Positions 1-7,992 of a stretch of 58,534 bases of DNA are shown piece by piece (the first letter of the stretch is position 1; each line of letters begins with the position of its first letter). The notes under the pieces were generated by a model that was not told the origin of the DNA, searched no databases, and was given only the letters and a program-made list of their open reading frames with translations. The DNA lies in NCBI RefSeq assembly GCF_022627325.1, contig NZ_JAETZZ010000021.1, forward strand, positions 1 to 58,534, written 5' to 3'. The stretch comes from Pseudomonas putida (lineage in GTDB: Bacteria; Pseudomonadota; Gammaproteobacteria; Pseudomonadales; Pseudomonadaceae). Both the position numbers and the translations under genes were made by a program.

Positions 1-118
1 CGCTTTGGTGGAAGGGGTGGGGCGATGTCTCCCACAGTCTGTACTGCGTCAACAGTCAGAATCCGGCATTTAGTCCCACCACCCCTTCAAGTCTAACCAT
101 ACAAGCCGGCTTGCCGGC
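1..118 (-). mobile_element. Outer end of an insertion sequence (IS110-like candidate), left copy
   Basis: Bases 1-111 are the exact reverse complement of 58408-58518, and the match runs on to base 121 with one mismatch. The repeat stops inside a REP-type hairpin (GCCGGC-TT-GCCGGC at 105-118), and the flanks then diverge. The shared sequence has no ORF, so this is a non-coding terminal region with the element body lying outside the window. Insertion into REP sequences is known for IS110-family elements of P. putida such as ISPpu9/ISPpu10. Assigning this element to that family is inference from the REP location and the long non-coding end; I cannot verify the name. Confidence 0.5.
105..118. repeat. 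REP-type palindrome downstream of uvrA
   Basis: GCCGGC-TT-GCCGGC, a perfect 6-bp stem with a 2-nt loop, lies 43 bp past the stop of the UvrA-like gene and directly abuts the IS end. Such REP units are common after Pseudomonas genes, where they can stabilise or end transcripts. Confidence 0.65.
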
Positions 119-160
119 GATAGGGCCAGTGCAGGCGCCAAAATGCCAAAGGTCTGAGAA

Positions 161-2677
161 CTAGAGAGCTCTGGCCAAAAACTCGGCTGTGCGGCTTGCA
201 GAACACCTCGCCACATCCCCGGGCGTACCACTCACCACCACCGTCCCGCCCGCATTCCCAGCCCCTGGCCCGATGTCGATCACCCAGTCGCTCTGCGCGA
301 CCACGCGCATGTCATGCTCGACCACCACCACACTGTGCCCGCCGTCTACCAGCCGGTTCAGCTGCACCAGCAGGCGATCGATGTCCTGCGGGTGCAGCCC
401 GTTGGTGGGCTCATCCAGCACATACAGCGTAGCGCCGCGGGCGGTGCGTTGCAGTTCGGTGGCCAGCTTGATCCGCTGCGCCTCGCCGCCGGACAGCTCG
501 GTGGCCGGCTGGCCCAGCCGCAGGTAGCCCAGGCCGATGTCCTGCAGCACCTGCAGGCAGCGCCGGGCCGGGGGCTGTTGGGTAAAGGCTTCAAGCGCCT
601 GGTCGACCGTCAATTGCAGTACCTGGGCGATGGTCATGCCTTGCCATGTCACGGCCAGGGTCTGCGGGTTGTAGCGTGCGCCGTGGCAGGTCGGGCAGGG
701 CGCATAGACGCTGGGCATGAACAGCAGTTCGACACTGACGAAGCCTTCGCCTTCGCAGGTCGCGCAGCGGCCCTTGGCGACGTTGAACGAGAAGCGCCCG
801 GCATCGAAGCCAAGGGCCTTGGCCTGCTCGGTTGCGGCGAACAGCTTGCGCACATGATCGAACAGCCCGGTGTAGGTGGCCAGGTTGGACCGTGGCGTGC
901 GGCCGATGGGTTTCTGGTCGACCTGCACCAGCCGCTTGATACGCTCCAGCCCCGCACTCACGCGCCCGCTGCTGGGCAGTTCAGGCTCGTCCTCCAGGCT
1001 CTGCTCCTCGGGCTCGGACAGCTGTTCGGCATGGCCCAGGTGTGTACTCACAAGCTCCAGCAAGGCCTGGCTGACCAGGCTCGACTTGCCCGACCCAGAG
1101 ACGCCAGTGACCGCCGTGAAACAGCCCAAGGGAAATTGCGCACTGAGCTCACGCAGGTTGTTGCGGGTGATGCCTTCAAGCCGCAACCAGGCCTGCGCTG
1201 GGCGCGGCGTGCGGCGGGTCGGCTGTTGGCCGGCGAACAGGTAGGCGCCGGTGCGCGACGCCGCGACCTGTGCGAGGCCTGGTGGCGGGCCGCTGTAAAG
1301 CACTTGGCCGCCGTGTTCACCCGCCGCCGGCCCGACATCTATCAGCCAGTCGGCCCGGCGCATGGTGTCCAGGTCGTGCTCCACCACGTACACCGAGTTA
1401 CCCGCCTGCTTCAGCTGCTGCAGCGCCTCGAACAGCGCCTCGCTGTCGGCCGGATGCAGCCCGGCCGACGGCTCGTCGAGCACATAGATGACGCCAAACA
1501 GCTGCGAGTTGAGCTGGGTAGCCAGGCGCAGGCGCTGCAATTCGCCCGAAGACAGCGTCGGTGTGCTGCGCTCCAGGGCCAGGTAGCCGAGCCCCAGGTC
1601 GATCAGCGGCGCGATGCGCTCCAGCAACTCGTGGGCGATGCGTTGGGCCGCCAGGCGTTTTTCCAGGGTCAGGGTGTCGTCATGCTGCTCCAGGTAACCG
1701 GGCGCTGCCACTGTGCGCAACACCTCGGCCAGTGCCTGCAGCGGCAGGCGCGACAGCTCGCCGATGTCACGGCCGGCGAAGGTTACAGCCAGCGCCTCAC
1801 GCTTCAGGCGCTTGCCCTGGCACAGCGGGCATGGGCTGGGGCGCATGAACTGGGAGACCCGTTTGCGCATCTGCGCACTCTGCGAATGCATGAACGTGTG
1901 CATCACGTAGCGCCGGGCGCCGCTGAAGGTGCCCTGGTAGCTGGGTTCGAGCTTGCGCTTGAGCGCGGCGCGGGTCTGCGCCGGGGTGAGGCCGGCATAC
2001 ACCGGGACGGTGGGTGTCTCTTCGGTGTAGAGGATCCAGTCGCGTTGCGCTTGGGGCAATTCACGCCAGGGGATGTCGACGTCGTAGCCCAGGGTCACGA
2101 GGATGTCGCGTAGGTTCTGCCCCTGCCAGGCCATCGGCCAGGCTGCCACCGCCCGCTCACGGATGGTTAGCGACGGGTCGGGTACCATGGTCGCCTCGGT
2201 CACCTCATAGACCCGGCCCAGGCCATGGCATTCGGGGCAGGCGCCCTGGGGCGTATTGGGCGAAAAGTCCTCTGCATACAGCATCGGCTGCCCCACCGGG
2301 TAGCTGCCGGCGCGCGAGTAAAGCATGCGGATCGAGCTGGAAAGGGTAGTGACGCTGCCCACCGACGAGCGTGCGCTAGGGGTGCCACGTTGCTGCTGCA
2401 GGGCCACCGCTGGCGGCAGGCCCTCGATGGCGTCGACATCCGGCACGCCGACCTGGTCGATCAAGCGCCGGGCATAGGGCGCGACCGATTCGAAGTAGCG
2501 GCGCTGGGCTTCGGCGTACAGGGTGGAGAAGGCCAGCGAGGACTTGCCGGAGCCAGAGACGCCGGTGAAAACCACCAAGGCGTCCCGGGGGATGTCGACG
2601 TCGATGTTCTTGAGGTTATGCTCACGGGCGCCACGTACGCGGATGAAGCCTGGCGGGGTCGGGGGGCGGGGTGGCAT
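161..2677 (-). CDS. UvrA-type excinuclease ABC ATPase (UvrA2-like)
   Basis: About 838 aa, shorter than the roughly 940 aa of housekeeping UvrA. It has two ABC modules: Walker A GVSGSGKSS near both N-terminal and middle positions, signature loops LSSGELQRLRL and LSGGEAQRIKL, and Walker B motifs VLDEPSAGLHP and VLDEPTNGLHP. Zn-binding pairs (CPECHG, CPLCQG, CATCEG ... CPTCHG) match the UvrA fold. UvrA proteins scan DNA for bulky lesions; shorter UvrA2 paralogues occur beside the main enzyme and some contribute to drug tolerance. I chose the ATG at 2677 because AAGGA lies 7 nt before it; a GTG at 2707 is an in-frame alternative without a good ribosome site. It is unrelated to the T6SS operon upstream, whose last stop lies only about 60 bp away. 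Confidence 0.9.
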   Translation of the reverse strand: MPPRPPTPPGFIRVRGAREHNLKNIDVDIPRDALVVFTGVSGSGKSSLAFSTLYAEAQRRYFESVAPYARRLIDQVGVPDVDAIEGLPPAVALQQQRGTPSARSSVGSVTTLSSSIRMLYSRAGSYPVGQPMLYAEDFSPNTPQGACPECHGLGRVYEVTEATMVPDPSLTIRERAVAAWPMAWQGQNLRDILVTLGYDVDIPWRELPQAQRDWILYTEETPTVPVYAGLTPAQTRAALKRKLEPSYQGTFSGARRYVMHTFMHSQSAQMRKRVSQFMRPSPCPLCQGKRLKREALAVTFAGRDIGELSRLPLQALAEVLRTVAAPGYLEQHDDTLTLEKRLAAQRIAHELLERIAPLIDLGLGYLALERSTPTLSSGELQRLRLATQLNSQLFGVIYVLDEPSAGLHPADSEALFEALQQLKQAGNSVYVVEHDLDTMRRADWLIDVGPAAGEHGGQVLYSGPPPGLAQVAASRTGAYLFAGQQPTRRTPRPAQAWLRLEGITRNNLRELSAQFPLGCFTAVTGVSGSGKSSLVSQALLELVSTHLGHAEQLSEPEEQSLEDEPELPSSGRVSAGLERIKRLVQVDQKPIGRTPRSNLATYTGLFDHVRKLFAATEQAKALGFDAGRFSFNVAKGRCATCEGEGFVSVELLFMPSVYAPCPTCHGARYNPQTLAVTWQGMTIAQVLQLTVDQALEAFTQQPPARRCLQVLQDIGLGYLRLGQPATELSGGEAQRIKLATELQRTARGATLYVLDEPTNGLHPQDIDRLLVQLNRLVDGGHSVVVVEHDMRVVAQSDWVIDIGPGAGNAGGTVVVSGTPGDVARCSASRTAEFLARAL

Positions 2678-2740
2678 GGGGTGGTCCTTGGCGGGGTGGC
2701 AAGCCACAAGTTTGCACCATTTGTGCCGGTAGTGCAGGCC

Positions 2741-3835
2741 TCAGGAGCGCTGCTCGCGTGTCCCCAGCACGTCGCGGATGTTGTCCACCACATTACTGTC
2801 TTTGATCACATCGCTCAGCCAGCCCTCGAGCGGCATGTTGCCCCACTTGATGGCGCGCTCTATCAGATACGGTACCGGGCTTTGCGGCTCGGTCTGTTTG
2901 AAGAACTGGGCAATGCCGGCGAGCATCGTAAAGGCTTCGTCTCGGGTCAGCGGGGTGGTGCGCATGGGCGCAGGCGCTGTGGTCTGAACGGGCGTATTCA
3001 TCGGTTCACCTGGCTCGCTGGCTGCGCTGAGGGTGACGGCAGGCTCTGGCTCTGCGGCGGCAGGATGCAATTCAATGCCGCGGTCCTTGAGCAGTTTCTC
3101 TGCCAGTTGGCTGGCCCGCGAAAGCATGTCGGCGAGGCTGGCAAAACTTGGCGCTTCGGTACCGAACAGGCGGTCGGTGGTCGCTTGCAGGCGGTGGCAG
3201 GCCTGCAGGCTCGCGGCAATTTGCACGGCCTTGGCCTGCAGGTGCTCGGTGTCGCTGAGCACCACCGAGCGCTGGAAGATCTCGGCGTTGATCTTGCCCT
3301 CGCTGAGTGCGGTTTGCATCGCCTTGGGGTTTTGCAAGGCAAGGTTTTCTACATGGCGTGATTCGTCGTAACGCAGCACGCCGAAATTCTGCCCTTGGGT
3401 AATGGGCAAGCCACCGACGATGTCGGTGAGCGTGGTCTTGAGCCAGGACAGCCGCGCGGCGCGCTCGTCCAGGCCGTCCTCGAGCGACGGGTAGGCGGTC
3501 TCCCAGAAGGTTTCTAGGATGCGTTCGCACAGGTTCAGGCCGAAGGTGATGCCCTGGAAGTGATCGCGCTGGGCCAGCCCTTCGTTGAGCCAGGCGACCA
3601 GCATCAGGTCCTTGCTCTGCTGCTCAAGCCCTTGGGCCGACAGGTTGATGACCTTTTCCCAGTCGGCGGTTTTCAGGTCGGTCTGCCAGTCACCCTGGGT
3701 CAGGTAGTCAGGGTCTGCCCGGCGCGCCTCCTTGATCTGGTCGAACAAGGCAGAGAAGCTCAAGTCTTCGCCGCTGCCACCGTCGATCGGCGCGGCCAGC
3801 GCGGCCAGCGAAAGGCCGTTGAGGAATTCAGGCAT
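2741..3835 (-). CDS. tssA: T6SS baseplate/sheath protein TssA (short form)
   Basis: 364 aa. The first about 130 residues carry an ImpA_N domain: the start MPEFLNGLSLAALAAPIDGG, then the PDYLTQGDWQTDLKTADW region, then helices ending in ETAYPSLEDGLDERAARLSWL. TssA caps the growing tail, recruits Hcp and sheath subunits, and primes polymerisation. The length places it among short TssA proteins, which do not use a TagA partner. It is the last gene of the operon, separated from hcp by two strong hairpins (3865-3914), so it may be expressed at a different level from hcp. The C-terminal quarter is Pro/Ala-rich and then ends in a charged helix. Function is assigned from domain and context, with high confidence. 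Confidence 0.92.
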   Translation of the reverse strand: MPEFLNGLSLAALAAPIDGGSGEDLSFSALFDQIKEARRADPDYLTQGDWQTDLKTADWEKVINLSAQGLEQQSKDLMLVAWLNEGLAQRDHFQGITFGLNLCERILETFWETAYPSLEDGLDERAARLSWLKTTLTDIVGGLPITQGQNFGVLRYDESRHVENLALQNPKAMQTALSEGKINAEIFQRSVVLSDTEHLQAKAVQIAASLQACHRLQATTDRLFGTEAPSFASLADMLSRASQLAEKLLKDRGIELHPAAAEPEPAVTLSAASEPGEPMNTPVQTTAPAPMRTTPLTRDEAFTMLAGIAQFFKQTEPQSPVPYLIERAIKWGNMPLEGWLSDVIKDSNVVDNIRDVLGTREQRS

Positions 3836-3864
3836 AAAACACTCTGATCAGGGGTATAGAGCAA

Positions 3865-3885
3865 CGTGCCGGGAAGCCCGGCACG
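3865..3885 (-). terminator. Strong hairpin between hcp and tssA (distal)
   Basis: CGTGCCGGG-AAG-CCCGGCACG, a perfect 9-bp GC-rich stem with a 3-nt loop, about 45 bp after the hcp stop. There is no clear U-tract, so it could be a 3' mRNA stabiliser or partial terminator rather than a classical intrinsic terminator. Confidence 0.55.
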
Positions 3886-3896
3886 CCACAGGGTAT

Positions 3897-3914
3897 GGGC
3901 CGCTCGCGCGGCCC
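3897..3914 (-). terminator. Hairpin immediately after hcp (proximal)
   Basis: GGGCCGC-TCGC-GCGGCCC, a perfect 7-bp stem with a 4-nt loop, about 15 bp past the hcp stop and followed by a second, longer hairpin. Tandem hairpins here would help hcp mRNA accumulate above that of tssA. Confidence 0.5.
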
Positions 3915-3929
3915 AGGCCAAACAAGTGC

Positions 3930-4448
3930 TTAGGCAAACACTTTGTTCGCGGTGCGGTCCCAGCCACCGACGATGTTGCCACCAGCCTGGCCGTCGGTAC
4001 GGTTCTGCTGGGTGTAGGTGGTTTTGATGCGGGCGAAGTTGAAGCTGATTTCTTCGATCGGCAGGTCGCTGACCGCCTTGTCTTCACCGCCCTGGTTGCC
4101 ACCGGCGACGAACCTGACCGAGGACACCACCACTTCTTCCATGTCGATGGTCAGGTAGGTGACCTTGTCACCACCGGCACGGTTGACGTTCAGCTTCAGC
4201 TTGGCGATGTGCTTGCCGGTGCAGCAGTGCTCGAAGAGCTTGGCCGAGGCCTTGTCGACTGCCTTGCGGATCTTGAAGTCGGTCAGCGACACGCGCTCGG
4301 ACGACGCACCGCCCGAGGAGCTGGCAGTGGCCGAGGTGGCCTGGGTGGCGCCGTACTCGTAGCCCAGCACTTCGATCCAGTCCTTGTGTTTTTCATCCAG
4401 AACTTCGCCCGGGATGCCGTCGATTTGGATATACGCGTCAAATGCCAT
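3930..4448 (-). CDS. hcp: T6SS inner-tube protein Hcp (TssD)
   Basis: 172 aa from the ATG at 4448, which is preceded by GGAGAG at 7 nt. The N-terminus MAFDAYIQIDGIPGE and the core segments EVLGYEYGA, LTDFKIRKAVDKASAKLF and VSSVRFVAGGNQ are typical of Hcp1-type tube proteins. Hcp forms hexameric rings that stack into the tail tube, carry small effectors, and are themselves exported. Its own 5' leader (4449-4591, about 140 bp) contains small palindromes, and tandem hairpins follow the gene. This suggests that hcp is the abundantly expressed member of the operon. A frame-open upstream ATG (4472) lacks a good ribosome site. Confidence 0.95.
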   Translation of the reverse strand: MAFDAYIQIDGIPGEVLDEKHKDWIEVLGYEYGATQATSATASSSGGASSERVSLTDFKIRKAVDKASAKLFEHCCTGKHIAKLKLNVNRAGGDKVTYLTIDMEEVVVSSVRFVAGGNQGGEDKAVSDLPIEEISFNFARIKTTYTQQNRTDGQAGGNIVGGWDRTANKVFA

Positions 4449-4591
4449 TGTAAAACTCTCCATTAACATCAATTAAAGGCCGCTCATGCGCCCCTTCGTG
4501 TTGACCTCGCTGAACGCGTCAGCAGAGGTAGCTTGCCGCCACCTCGGCCTCCTCCTGTGAGGCCCCGGTGGCCGGTTCTTGCAGCGCGCGC
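4449..4591 (-). promoter_or_regulatory. hcp leader with two small palindromes
   Basis: This 143-bp gap is the largest within the core operon (tssB to tssA). It contains GGCCTC-CTCCTGT-GAGGCC at 4546-4564 and GCTGA-ACGCG-TCAGC at 4509-4523. Either could be an RNA processing or attenuation structure giving hcp its own expression level. I see no convincing -35/-10 or -24/-12 pair. Confidence 0.3.
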
Positions 4592-7087
4592 TCAGTTGAG
4601 CCCGCGCACTTCGATTTCGACCCGCCGGTTGGGCTCCAGGCACTTGATCAGCTGCGCCCGCGGTTGTTGCATGTCGCAGTTGACCAGCGGTTTGCGGCTG
4701 CCTTCGCCCTGTGCACTCACCAGCTCGGCGGGTACGCCCTTGCCGACCAGGTAGGTGCGGATGGTTTGCGCCCGTTGCCGGGAAACCTGCAGGTTGCCTT
4801 GGGCATCGCCGAGCTGGTCGGCGTGGCCCGAGATGATGATCTTGCCAATGTTCGGTGTGTTCAGCAGTTTGCTGGCGATGGCACTCAACTGGTTCTGGCC
4901 TTCACGCTTGAGGCTCTGGAAGTCGGCGCGAGCAAAGGCGAACAGGGTGTCGGACTCCAGCGTGATGGTTTCGATCGAGCGTAGCGACTGGGTCAGCAGG
5001 CTGTTGATGTAGTTGCGCGAGCTGGACATCAGGAAGGCATTGTCGAGAATGCGCGGCACATCGGGCTCGCGGATCTGGTCGCTGTAGAACACGATCTGGC
5101 GGCTGGCGTACAGGTAGTCCTGGTTGCCGGCAGTTTCGCTGCCAGTGGCGCCCATGCGCTTGCCGGTGTGGCGGGCGATGGCCGGGTACCAGTAGTCCGG
5201 CAACCTGGCCTTGAGCAATGCCGGGTCGGCCTTTTCCCGCTGGGCAGGCGACAGCATTACGTAAGTGTCCAACGCTGCCTTGCCGAAGTCGGCGATCGAC
5301 TGGGCGCGGTTGTCATGCGGCAGGGCTTCGGCCTCGACGCTGTCGACACCGGTCACCGGCTGCAACTCTCGGGTATTGCGCTGGTAGACCTTTAGCGTGG
5401 TCAGCAGGTACAGGGTGCGTGTCAGGTTGTCTGCTGTAGGCTTGAGCATCACGTTTTGCAGGGTGGCGAAGTAGCGCGCACGCAGTACCGGTTCCACCGC
5501 ATGGCCCTGGTACAAGCCCAGGCGCATGCCCAGCGGCACGGCCTGGTCGTGGTGCTGCTGGTAGTAGTGCGCGGCCCAGAAACGCAGGCGGTCGAGGCTG
5601 TGCCATGGGGCATATTGGCCAGGGTTGGCCTGGTCCTCACGCTTGGCCTGGGCCAGTTCGGCGGCCATCGTGTCGAGTGTGTTGCGGTTGTTGATGTACG
5701 ACCAGCCCCACAAGCTGCACAGCAGCAGGCCCGCCAGGCTGGCAGCACCCACCCAGGCGGCCTTGCGCTGGCGTTCGCGGTGGTTGCTGGTGTATACGGC
5801 CACCAGATGCTGGTCGGGGATGATCACCTTGCGGAACAGGCTATTGATGAACAGCGGTGCCGGCTGGCTGTTACCCGCGCTATGGTCCTGGCCGTGGGCG
5901 AGGGCGAAACGCTCGGCGACGTGCTGGCCATGGCTGCCCCACAGGGCGTCGTCGGCTTCCAGCGCGGCGGTGAAATAGAAACCACGCAGCAGTTCGGCGT
6001 TCTGGTACGGGTTGGCCCGCAGCAGGCTGTCGACGAATTGCTGCAGGCGCGGCTTGAGCGCAGCCAGTTCGAGGGGGAAGCGGTAGGCAGCATTGTTCTG
6101 GCGGGTTACCTGGATATCCTGCTGCATCAGTTGCTGGCTCGCTACCTGCTGCCAGTAGCCGGTCAGCTCGTCCATGGCCGTGCCGAAGCGCTGGCCCCAG
6201 TCGGCTTGTTCGTAGCCTTTGTGCGAGAACGTCTTGCCCATTACCTCGCCGCGCGCTGCGTCATCCAGCTGGCGATAGAAGGGCCTGAAGCCCGGGATCA
6301 GGTCGCATTTGGTGAACACCAGGTAGATGGGCAGGCGCACCTCCAGCAGGGCGCAGCTTTCCTGGATACGCTCGCGCAGGCGCTTGGCCACGCGCTCCTG
6401 GTCTTCAGCCGAGCCGTGCAGGATATCGGCGATGCTGACGCTGACGATCAGCCCGTTGAGTGGGCGGCGCTGGCGGTGCTGGCGTAGCAGCTGCAAAAAA
6501 CCGCGCCACTTGCCCGCTTCCTCGGGGCTGTTCATGTAGCGGCCGGCGGTGTCCAGCAGCACCGCTTCGGAGCTGAAGAACCAGTCGCAGTTGCGCGTGC
6601 CACCCAGGCCTGCAACCCGCGCACCTTCGCGCTCGGCGTAAGGGAAATTGAGCCCGGATTGCAGGATCATGGTGCTCTTGCCGGCGGCCGGTTGGCCAAT
6701 CACCAGGTACCAGGGCAGGGCGTACAAGGCGTCCTTCGCTGGGGTGCCGCGTGGTTTGTTGCTGTGCAGGCGTTCGATGCTCTGCAACAGGCGCTCGCGC
6801 AGCAGGCTGATTTCTTCGCGGTCGGCCGGGGTGGCGTTGAGTACCGCTTGGTCTGCGTCATCACGCAGCAGCGCCTCAAGGTTGTGGTGCTGGCCTGCGC
6901 CACGATAAAGCAGTAGTACATAGCCCGCCGACAGCAGCAGAAACACACCAATGCCTGCCAGCAGGCTGTGCAGCGAGGCAAAGCCCAGGGCACGGCCCAG
7001 GGCCCAGACCACGAAGATCGCCAAGAAGAAGGCCAGCCCCAGCAGGTAGGGTTGATAGCGCAGGCAGTAGTACTTGATCTTGTTCAT
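4592..7087 (-). CDS. ImcF/TssM-like GTPase-domain protein fused to C-terminal OmpA domain
   Basis: 831 aa. Two membrane helices at about residues 12-60 are followed by an ImcF-type NTP-binding domain with Walker A GQPAAGKST (131-139), a third membrane helix near residue 440 (AAWVGAASLAGLLLCSLWGW), and a C-terminal OmpA-like peptidoglycan-binding domain (about 700-831: ISGHADQLGDAQGNLQVSRQ ... PNRRVEIEVRG). It is a half-length relative of TssM. Start overlaps the tagF stop as ATGA. The encoded TssL has no peptidoglycan-binding extension, so this protein probably anchors the membrane complex to the cell wall. That role is inference; the domain order is read directly. The relationship to true TssM suggests duplication followed by fusion with an OmpA module. 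Confidence 0.85.
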   Translation of the reverse strand: MNKIKYYCLRYQPYLLGLAFFLAIFVVWALGRALGFASLHSLLAGIGVFLLLSAGYVLLLYRGAGQHHNLEALLRDDADQAVLNATPADREEISLLRERLLQSIERLHSNKPRGTPAKDALYALPWYLVIGQPAAGKSTMILQSGLNFPYAEREGARVAGLGGTRNCDWFFSSEAVLLDTAGRYMNSPEEAGKWRGFLQLLRQHRQRRPLNGLIVSVSIADILHGSAEDQERVAKRLRERIQESCALLEVRLPIYLVFTKCDLIPGFRPFYRQLDDAARGEVMGKTFSHKGYEQADWGQRFGTAMDELTGYWQQVASQQLMQQDIQVTRQNNAAYRFPLELAALKPRLQQFVDSLLRANPYQNAELLRGFYFTAALEADDALWGSHGQHVAERFALAHGQDHSAGNSQPAPLFINSLFRKVIIPDQHLVAVYTSNHRERQRKAAWVGAASLAGLLLCSLWGWSYINNRNTLDTMAAELAQAKREDQANPGQYAPWHSLDRLRFWAAHYYQQHHDQAVPLGMRLGLYQGHAVEPVLRARYFATLQNVMLKPTADNLTRTLYLLTTLKVYQRNTRELQPVTGVDSVEAEALPHDNRAQSIADFGKAALDTYVMLSPAQREKADPALLKARLPDYWYPAIARHTGKRMGATGSETAGNQDYLYASRQIVFYSDQIREPDVPRILDNAFLMSSSRNYINSLLTQSLRSIETITLESDTLFAFARADFQSLKREGQNQLSAIASKLLNTPNIGKIIISGHADQLGDAQGNLQVSRQRAQTIRTYLVGKGVPAELVSAQGEGSRKPLVNCDMQQPRAQLIKCLEPNRRVEIEVRGLN

Positions 7088-7992
7088 ACAGGCGTCGCAT
7101 CCAACGCATCGACAAAGCGGTCGATAACGTGTTGTAGGGGTCGGTCGTAATCGTGCACGGGCGCTTTTGGCGGCAATGGGTCGAGCAGGTCCAGGCGCTG
7201 GCCGGCTGCAGCCGTGCCGCTGAGCAGGCGGTACGCTGTGCCGGTATGGCGTGACGGGAAGCAGTACAAGCGCGGGTGCATGAAGTCGTCGGCAAGCAGG
7301 CTCACCGCCGGTGCGTCATGGCGCCTGCCGATGCGTGCCAGCCAGGTCAGCCAGAGGTCGGCGGTAGGGTTTTTCAGGCCGCGCTCAGCCGGCAGTGGCA
7401 GCTCGATGCCGCCGTCGAAGTCGCCGTGCAGCACCGCTTGCGTAGCCTGCAAGCGTGCCAGTGCGGTAGCACTGTCGAAGGCCGGCCAGGAGCCGTGCAA
7501 CGCACGGGCAACGTCACTGAAGCTGAAATCATGCAGGAACTTGCCGTGTACCCGCCGGAACAGGTCCAGGTCCTGGGCTTGCAGTGGGCGCAGGGCCTTG
7601 ATGCGTTCGAACAGGCTGGCGCGCTCGGCGCCTTGCACTGCCTGATGCAGCAACGGCTTGATTTGCGCGCTGAACAACTCGCCGAGGGTGAACGGGTTGA
7701 GCAGCGTTTCACCTTCCTGGCCCTTGAGCACTTGGAAGATGAAGAAAGGGTAACGTCGGGCGCTGGCATCGCGGGAGCTGAGCAGGCCGCCCAGCAGCCA
7801 GTTGCCATTGCGCGCGCGGTAGCAGAAGAAGCACATCGGCAGTGCATCGAACAACGCCTGCCAGTCCTCGCGGTGGCGCATTGCCGCCAACGAGGCCTGC
7901 AGCCAGGCGTCGAACTCGCAGACTTCTTCTGCCGCGCCATGCAGGCTGACGAAGTCTGCGCTCGACGGCAACTTGCCGAAGCAGCCGATCAT
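7084..7992 (-). CDS. tagF: T6SS-associated protein TagF
   Basis: 302 aa, beginning MIGCFGKLPSSADFVSLHG, the hallmark N-terminus of the TagF/ImpM (DUF2094) family, followed by FDAWLQASLAA and WLLGGLLSSRDASARRYPF. In P. aeruginosa TagF blocks T6SS assembly post-translationally by binding Fha, and the threonine phosphorylation pathway relieves the block. Here tagF sits between tssM and the ImcF-OmpA gene with ATGA overlaps on both sides, so it is made with the core machine. No ppkA, pppA or fha gene occurs in the window. TagF may therefore act through a different partner, or those genes lie elsewhere. Confidence 0.9.
   Translation of the reverse strand: MIGCFGKLPSSADFVSLHGAAEEVCEFDAWLQASLAAMRHREDWQALFDALPMCFFCYRARNGNWLLGGLLSSRDASARRYPFFIFQVLKGQEGETLLNPFTLGELFSAQIKPLLHQAVQGAERASLFERIKALRPLQAQDLDLFRRVHGKFLHDFSFSDVARALHGSWPAFDSATALARLQATQAVLHGDFDGGIELPLPAERGLKNPTADLWLTWLARIGRRHDAPAVSLLADDFMHPRLYCFPSRHTGTAYRLLSGTAAAGQRLDLLDPLPPKAPVHDYDRPLQHVIDRFVDALDATPV

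Noticed and set aside
314..2113. 599-aa open frame on the plus strand opposite uvrA
   Set aside because: Antisense shadow of a clearly conserved ABC ATPase; high-GC DNA leaves the opposite frame open.
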